From Isotricha intestinalis (Eukaryota; Ciliophora; Litostomatea; Vestibuliferida; Isotrichidae): a DNA stretch of 64,000 bases. Location of the stretch: contig JAJJLU010003486.1 in NCBI GenBank assembly GCA_023807065.1, forward strand, positions 1 through 64,000, read 5' to 3'. Positions 60,056-64,000 of this stretch are shown here, one piece after another. The translations under genes and the position numbers were made by a program. The notes below the pieces were generated by a model, which was given only the letters and a program-made list of their open reading frames with translations, was not told where the DNA came from and made no database searches. Numbering within the stretch: the first letter of the stretch is position 1; each line of letters opens with the position of its first letter.

Positions 60056-61324
60056 TTAAAATAGAGTATCTTTTAAATTTTCAATTTTCAAACGATAAGA
60101 TTCATTTTGTTGAAGTAAAGTTTGTAAATCATTTTGATTATAATTATCATTAAATTTATTATAATTATCATTTAATTTATAAACAGGATTCTCATTATAA
60201 TAATTTGATTCAGTAATATTTTTATTTCTATTATTTTTTAATTCCTCTTTTTCATTTATTGCTCCTAAATTATTATAATCATAATTGGTATTTCCTTCTA
60301 AACTTATTTTAAAAGTATTTTCATTATTTCCCGTAATTGATTGAATTAATCTACAATATTCAGCACTTTTATATCTTGAACTTCTTTCATATTTTCTTTT
60401 TAAATCTTTTTCTCTTTCTTCTTTAGGATTATCCTTCTTTAATTTTGTTATTCCTTTATGAATTAAAGATATTCTATTTGAGTAATTTTCCCTTCTTCTC
60501 ATTTTTTCTTTTTTTTCTTCCCATTCTTTTGTACCTATATTTGCTCCTAATGGTCCCATTACTATTGGAGTTCTTTGTAATTCTCTATATTCTTTTAATG
60601 TATGTGGTTTATATTCTACATAATGATAAGAATTATTATTTGATTCAATACTTTGTTTTTTATTTTCTATTTGTTTATTATCTTTTTTATTTTTTAATTT
60701 ATTTATATTATTATTATTCTTTGGAGTAGGTTGTTTATTGATGTTATCATTCATTCCATTTATAGATTGATTATACATATTCATATTATTATTTTGGAGA
60801 TCATTGAAACTATTATTCATTGGAATTTGTTGTTGATAAAAATTAGGATTCACCATTGACATTTGTTGTTGATAAACAAAATTAGGATTATTCATCATCA
60901 TTTGAGGATTAAATTGATTATTCATTACATTATTAAATTGCAAATTTGGAGTAGTTGGTTTTTGTGATTTAGATTCAATTTTATTTTTATTATTTGACAT
61001 TACCATTTCACCTCCACTTTTAATTCTACTCATTTTTCTCTCATCTTTTTTCCCTTTTAATTTTTGTTCATTATTATAAATTTCATTCCAACCAGAAAAA
61101 TCGTTTTCTGAATTTTGATTATTCATTTGATTTAAAGACATCATATTATAATTCATATTAGGATAATTCATATTTATCATATTTTGAGATTGTTGATTCA
61201 TATATATATTATTATTACTAGGAAATTCATTTATTGCTTGAGTTGAACCTATTGAATTAATTCCTCCTTTTCCCATTATTTGAATTTGTCCTTTGAATTT
61301 ATCTTGAAAATTGTCGTTTGACAT
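60056..61324 (-). CDS. Asn/Met/Gln-rich protein with a KPHTLKEYREL motif
   Basis: 422 aa. The first 190 residues are low-complexity Asn, Met, Gln and Pro. A conserved-looking basic segment follows at about 235-320: YVEYKPHTLKEYRELQ, then MGPLGANIGTKEWEEKKEKM. I recall similar YTLKDY/G-LG-x-NIGT-EW segments in ciliated protists, but cannot name the family. The rest is Asn/Lys-rich with a C-terminal helix (LQTLLQQNESYRLKIENLKD). No membrane helix. Confidence 0.65.
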   Translation of the reverse strand: MSNDNFQDKFKGQIQIMGKGGINSIGSTQAINEFPSNNNIYMNQQSQNMINMNYPNMNYNMMSLNQMNNQNSENDFSGWNEIYNNEQKLKGKKDERKMSRIKSGGEMVMSNNKNKIESKSQKPTTPNLQFNNVMNNQFNPQMMMNNPNFVYQQQMSMVNPNFYQQQIPMNNSFNDLQNNNMNMYNQSINGMNDNINKQPTPKNNNNINKLKNKKDNKQIENKKQSIESNNNSYHYVEYKPHTLKEYRELQRTPIVMGPLGANIGTKEWEEKKEKMRRRENYSNRISLIHKGITKLKKDNPKEEREKDLKRKYERSSRYKSAEYCRLIQSITGNNENTFKISLEGNTNYDYNNLGAINEKEELKNNRNKNITESNYYNENPVYKLNDNYNKFNDNYNQNDLQTLLQQNESYRLKIENLKDTLF

Positions 61325-61446
61325 TTAATTTTTATTGAATTTTCTTAACAACTGATTGTTCAACAATATAATAATAGAAAAAAAATTAAATAATTATAAA
61401 AATATAAATTTATAATTATTTTTCATTAATAAATTATAAAGAAATA

Positions 61447-62874
61447 ATGTATGGAGTTAGAAGACCTTGTGCATCCTGTGGTTCAGGAGGTGGAAATTTT
61501 AATTTAACTTCATCAAACTGGGGTTATAATAGTTTAAATAATTATTCTCCATCATATGATTTTAATAATTATAGATATTCTTCTCCAATTAGAGCTACAC
61601 CAAATTATTCTTATAACGAGAATGTTTCTTATAATCCAAGGCCAATTACATCTTATCAAAATAGATTTAGTATTGGGAATAACTATAATAATTATAGAAT
61701 TAATAATTTCCAAAGAAATGATAATTCCTATTCTCCTTATAGAAGTTCTAATCAATATAATATAAGACCTATGAGTGGAATATATGATAATTATTCGAGG
61801 GGTTTACAAAATAATAATTATTATAATTTATCCACAAATGGAAGTTCAGATGATGGTGCTTGTCCTCATTGTGGACAAAATCATAGTAGATATAGAAATG
61901 TTTCTGCAGATCCAAATGTTTTTAGAAATTCGTATATGAATACTAATATGGCTTTAAATAATACTACAAATAATTTTTCTTTGTCAACTTCAAATTATAA
62001 TTATTCTAATAACAATTATAATAATAGTAATTATTATGGTAATGCTTTTACACCTCAAAGAAATGTATATAATTTTAATAATAATAATAATTTAAATACA
62101 TATTCTTCAGATAGATTTAACTCATCTCAACAACCATATAAAACCTTTTCAAATTTGAAAACAATAAATAACAATTACTCAAATAACAATTATTCAAATG
62201 ATAATTACTCAAATAATAATTATTCAAACAACAATTATTCAAATAATAATTACTCAAATAATAATTATTCAAATAATAACAATTCAAACAATAATAACTT
62301 AAATAATAATAACTTAAATAATAATTATTCAAATATTAATTACTTAAACAACAACTTTTCAAATAGTACAAACTCATATAATAAGAATAATTCATTTAAT
62401 AACTATAATAATTTTAGTAATAGTTATAATAATATGAATTTTAATAATTCAAATAATAGATATTCATCAAATTCATCAGGAGAAATAACATTAGGATATT
62501 ATGATTTTGCAAATGGAATTCGTCAATTAATAGACCAAAGAAAATCCTTCTTTTTATTAATGTTTGGAACATTTGATTATAGAGGAGTAAGTTGGTGTTC
62601 TGATTGTAATTTTGCAGAACCTTTAATTAAAAATGGTAAAAATATTGTTTTTTCAAGACAATCTCAAAAACCAATTTTATGGGTAAATGTTCCAATAGAA
62701 AAAGAAAAAAGACAAGCTTATAGAGTTGATGCTTATTTAAGAATGATGTATGTTCCAACTTTAATTTACTTTGAAAATGGAATTGAAATGAGAAGAATAG
62801 TTCAAGAACAAATGTTTACACAAGAAAGTATTAATAATTTCATTTTAAGAGCATATCAACAGAATTATTATTAA
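61447..62874 (+). CDS. TXNDC17-type thioredoxin fold protein with Asn/Tyr/Ser repeat N-terminus
   Basis: 475 aa. The C-terminal 135 residues are a thioredoxin domain of the TXNDC17 (TRP14) kind: FFLLMFGTFDYRGVSWCSDC with the WCxDC active site, AEPLI, VPTLIYFENGIE with the cis-Pro, and VQEQMF. TXNDC17 reduces small disulfides and modulates stress signalling. The N-terminal 330 residues have two short Cys pairs (CASCG and CPHCGQNH) that could bind zinc, then a coding tandem repeat of NNYSN (62170-62364). The fusion is unusual, since TXNDC17 alone is about 120 aa. Confidence 0.86.
   Translation: MYGVRRPCASCGSGGGNFNLTSSNWGYNSLNNYSPSYDFNNYRYSSPIRATPNYSYNENVSYNPRPITSYQNRFSIGNNYNNYRINNFQRNDNSYSPYRSSNQYNIRPMSGIYDNYSRGLQNNNYYNLSTNGSSDDGACPHCGQNHSRYRNVSADPNVFRNSYMNTNMALNNTTNNFSLSTSNYNYSNNNYNNSNYYGNAFTPQRNVYNFNNNNNLNTYSSDRFNSSQQPYKTFSNLKTINNNYSNNNYSNDNYSNNNYSNNNYSNNNYSNNNYSNNNNSNNNNLNNNNLNNNYSNINYLNNNFSNSTNSYNKNNSFNNYNNFSNSYNNMNFNNSNNRYSSNSSGEITLGYYDFANGIRQLIDQRKSFFLLMFGTFDYRGVSWCSDCNFAEPLIKNGKNIVFSRQSQKPILWVNVPIEKEKRQAYRVDAYLRMMYVPTLIYFENGIEMRRIVQEQMFTQESINNFILRAYQQNYY
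62170..62364 (+). repeat. Coding minisatellite, 13 copies of a 15-bp unit
   Basis: Thirteen 15-bp units encode N-N-Y-S-N with variants. Differences between units are often synonymous (AAT/AAC, TAT/TAC), with fewer amino-acid changes in the first seven units and more in the last six. Lies in the linker of the TXNDC17-type protein. Confidence 0.9.
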
Positions 62875-62986
62875 TTAAATTATAATTATTTAATTTATTT
62901 TTTTGAAAAAAGGATATTTTTTTATTTTTTAAATGAAGAAATTTTTCAAAATTAAATTAAATATTTTATTTTCTATTTAAACAATA

Positions 62987-64000
62987 ATGATGGATTATAA
63001 CGGTAATGATGTTTATAAAGGATTGTTTTATAATGTAGATAATGAAGATGAACAACAATTTTATGAAGGAGGTGCTCATTTTTCTTATATTGAATTATAT
63101 GAAGAATTAGAAAAAATTGTAAATAATGAAAGAAATAATAATGATGAAAAGAAGAAAAAATTAATTGTGAATTTATTTAATTTAAATCACCATAGTAAAT
63201 CTAGAAATTTATTTATTGAAAATGATTTTTCAAATTCTGAAAAAATAAATATTAAGAAGAATAAAGAAGAAAAAAATTCAGAAAAGAAATGCATTAAAAA
63301 TAATAGTAAAAATGTAGACAAAAAAAAAAAATTAACTATTTCATCTTTTACAATTAATGAGAAAAAAATTCAAAATATAATAAATTTAAATATATCAACA
63401 AAAAAAAATAAAGAGAAAAGAAATGAGGATAAAATATTTTATAGTAGACCAATCAGTTTAAATAATAAACATTCAATAAAAAAGAAAATGAATATAAGAA
63501 ATGAATATAGGAAAAAAAAACATAAAAAAAGAAGTATTTCTCAAAAAAAATTAAGTTTTTCTTATCAAAATATATATCAATTATCATCTTCATCTAATTC
63601 ATATAATATAAAATCAGGAATTTCAAATAATAAGAATTATTCACCTATAATTTATAAAGAACGTATTAATAATAAAAATCAAGTTTTAAGTGCAAATAGT
63701 AATATATATAATACAACAACTATTGTAAAGGAAAATATGAAAATCAAACAAGATTATTATATTAATTCATTAAATAAAAATAAAAGTAGGAATTTAAATT
63801 CTCAAAATGAAACATTGAATATGAAAAATCAAAATAAAGAAAATTTAAAAATTAAAAGAAAATGTTCGAAAACATTTCATAATAATAACAAGGAAAAAAG
63901 TAATTCTAATAAAATAAATACAGAGGAAGAAATTAGTATTCAAATAAGAAATAATAAAACAAAAGATAAGCCTCATTCAAAAGATAAAACAATAAGGACA
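62987..64000 (+). CDS. YEGGAHF-motif protein 2, 5' part
   Basis: Open frame of 338 codons from the ATG at 62987 (two adjacent ATGs; the second at 62990 also possible) to the window end without a stop, so it is truncated by the window. Residues 10-45 read YKGLFYNVDNEDEQQFYEGG then AHFSYIELYEELEKI, matching the N-terminus of the gene at 32733. The rest is Lys/Asn/Ser-rich with KKHKKRSISQKK, likely disordered. Unknown function. Confidence 0.7.
   Translation, partial: MMDYNGNDVYKGLFYNVDNEDEQQFYEGGAHFSYIELYEELEKIVNNERNNNDEKKKKLIVNLFNLNHHSKSRNLFIENDFSNSEKINIKKNKEEKNSEKKCIKNNSKNVDKKKKLTISSFTINEKKIQNIINLNISTKKNKEKRNEDKIFYSRPISLNNKHSIKKKMNIRNEYRKKKHKKRSISQKKLSFSYQNIYQLSSSSNSYNIKSGISNNKNYSPIIYKERINNKNQVLSANSNIYNTTTIVKENMKIKQDYYINSLNKNKSRNLNSQNETLNMKNQNKENLKIKRKCSKTFHNNNKEKSNSNKINTEEEISIQIRNNKTKDKPHSKDKTIRT

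Noticed and set aside
61552..62332. Ile-rich and Asn/Tyr/Leu-rich frames overlapping the TXNDC17-type gene
   Set aside because: They read the repeat in other frames or on the other strand. The frame with the thioredoxin domain is the real one.
62170..62364. CRISPR-like array
   Set aside because: Units are contiguous 15-bp coding repeats with no spacers, in a eukaryotic gene.

Overview
The window is a compact, extremely AT-rich stretch of a protist nuclear genome with 41 protein genes and almost no spare DNA. Genes sit on both strands with no operon-like logic. Divergent start codons can be as close as 37 bp, and convergent stops as close as 62 bp. Introns are tiny: the seven I could prove are 23, 29, 29, 31, 35, 43 and 49 nt, all GT-AG and all beginning GTA. 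Most lie near the 5' end of their gene. Proteins are rich in Asn and Lys, with Asn runs encoded by AAT. The gene set contains a K+ channel with a cyclic-nucleotide-binding domain, a CDPK-like kinase, PP2C, calcyphosine-type EF-hand and SPATA4-type CH proteins, a tubby-like protein and BTB/DENN proteins. Together with the micro-introns this suggests a ciliate macronuclear chromosome. TAA and TAG act as stops at conserved C-termini (for example after the TPDYFL tail of PP2A, which ends in TAG), so the code is not that of Tetrahymena or Paramecium. A ciliate using the standard code, such as a litostome, is my best guess, but this is inference.

Layout. 1-6.5 kb: end of an unknown gene, PP2A catalytic subunit, V-ATPase proteolipid c, a coiled-coil protein, a Rab GTPase with a one-base frame break, and two Lys/Asn-rich orphans. 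6.9-14.3 kb: prolidase and two orphans, one of 1334 aa. 14.4-19 kb: a large K+ channel with CNBD, broken by one base near its N-terminus. 19.6-26.1 kb: BTB-like protein, IQ-motif protein and a three-exon WNK-type kinase with a C-terminal OSR1/CCT-like domain. 26.4-31.1 kb: small coiled-coil protein, tubby-like protein, C2H2 finger, TLDc protein, an orphan and a small secreted Cys protein. 31.4-38.8 kb: orphans, a YEGGAHF-motif protein, a coiled-coil protein, a CDPK-like kinase and a THUMP protein (Tan1/THUMPD1). 39-47 kb: a kinase and a PP2C transcribed divergently, an LRR protein and an SPX-EXS phosphate-exporter-like protein. 47.6-64 kb: RanBP2-type zinc finger, FHA, SPATA4-like CH protein, jacalin-like lectin, DENN protein, GDPD, a triple calcyphosine-like EF-hand protein, a conserved-motif orphan, a TXNDC17-type thioredoxin with a coding minisatellite, and a second YEGGAHF protein that runs off the end.

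Functional themes are signalling (three kinases, two phosphatases, Rab, DENN, CNBD channel), Ca2+ and cilium-type proteins (calcyphosine repeats, CH, IQ, tubby), and ion or phosphate homeostasis (V-ATPase c, TLDc, WNK, SPX-EXS). I see no prokaryotic-style system, CRISPR array, transposon, rRNA or tRNA. The most useful corrections to a naive ORF reading are the reconstructed multi-exon genes (PP2A, WNK, tubby, C2H2, TLDc, calcyphosine) and the two frame breaks.
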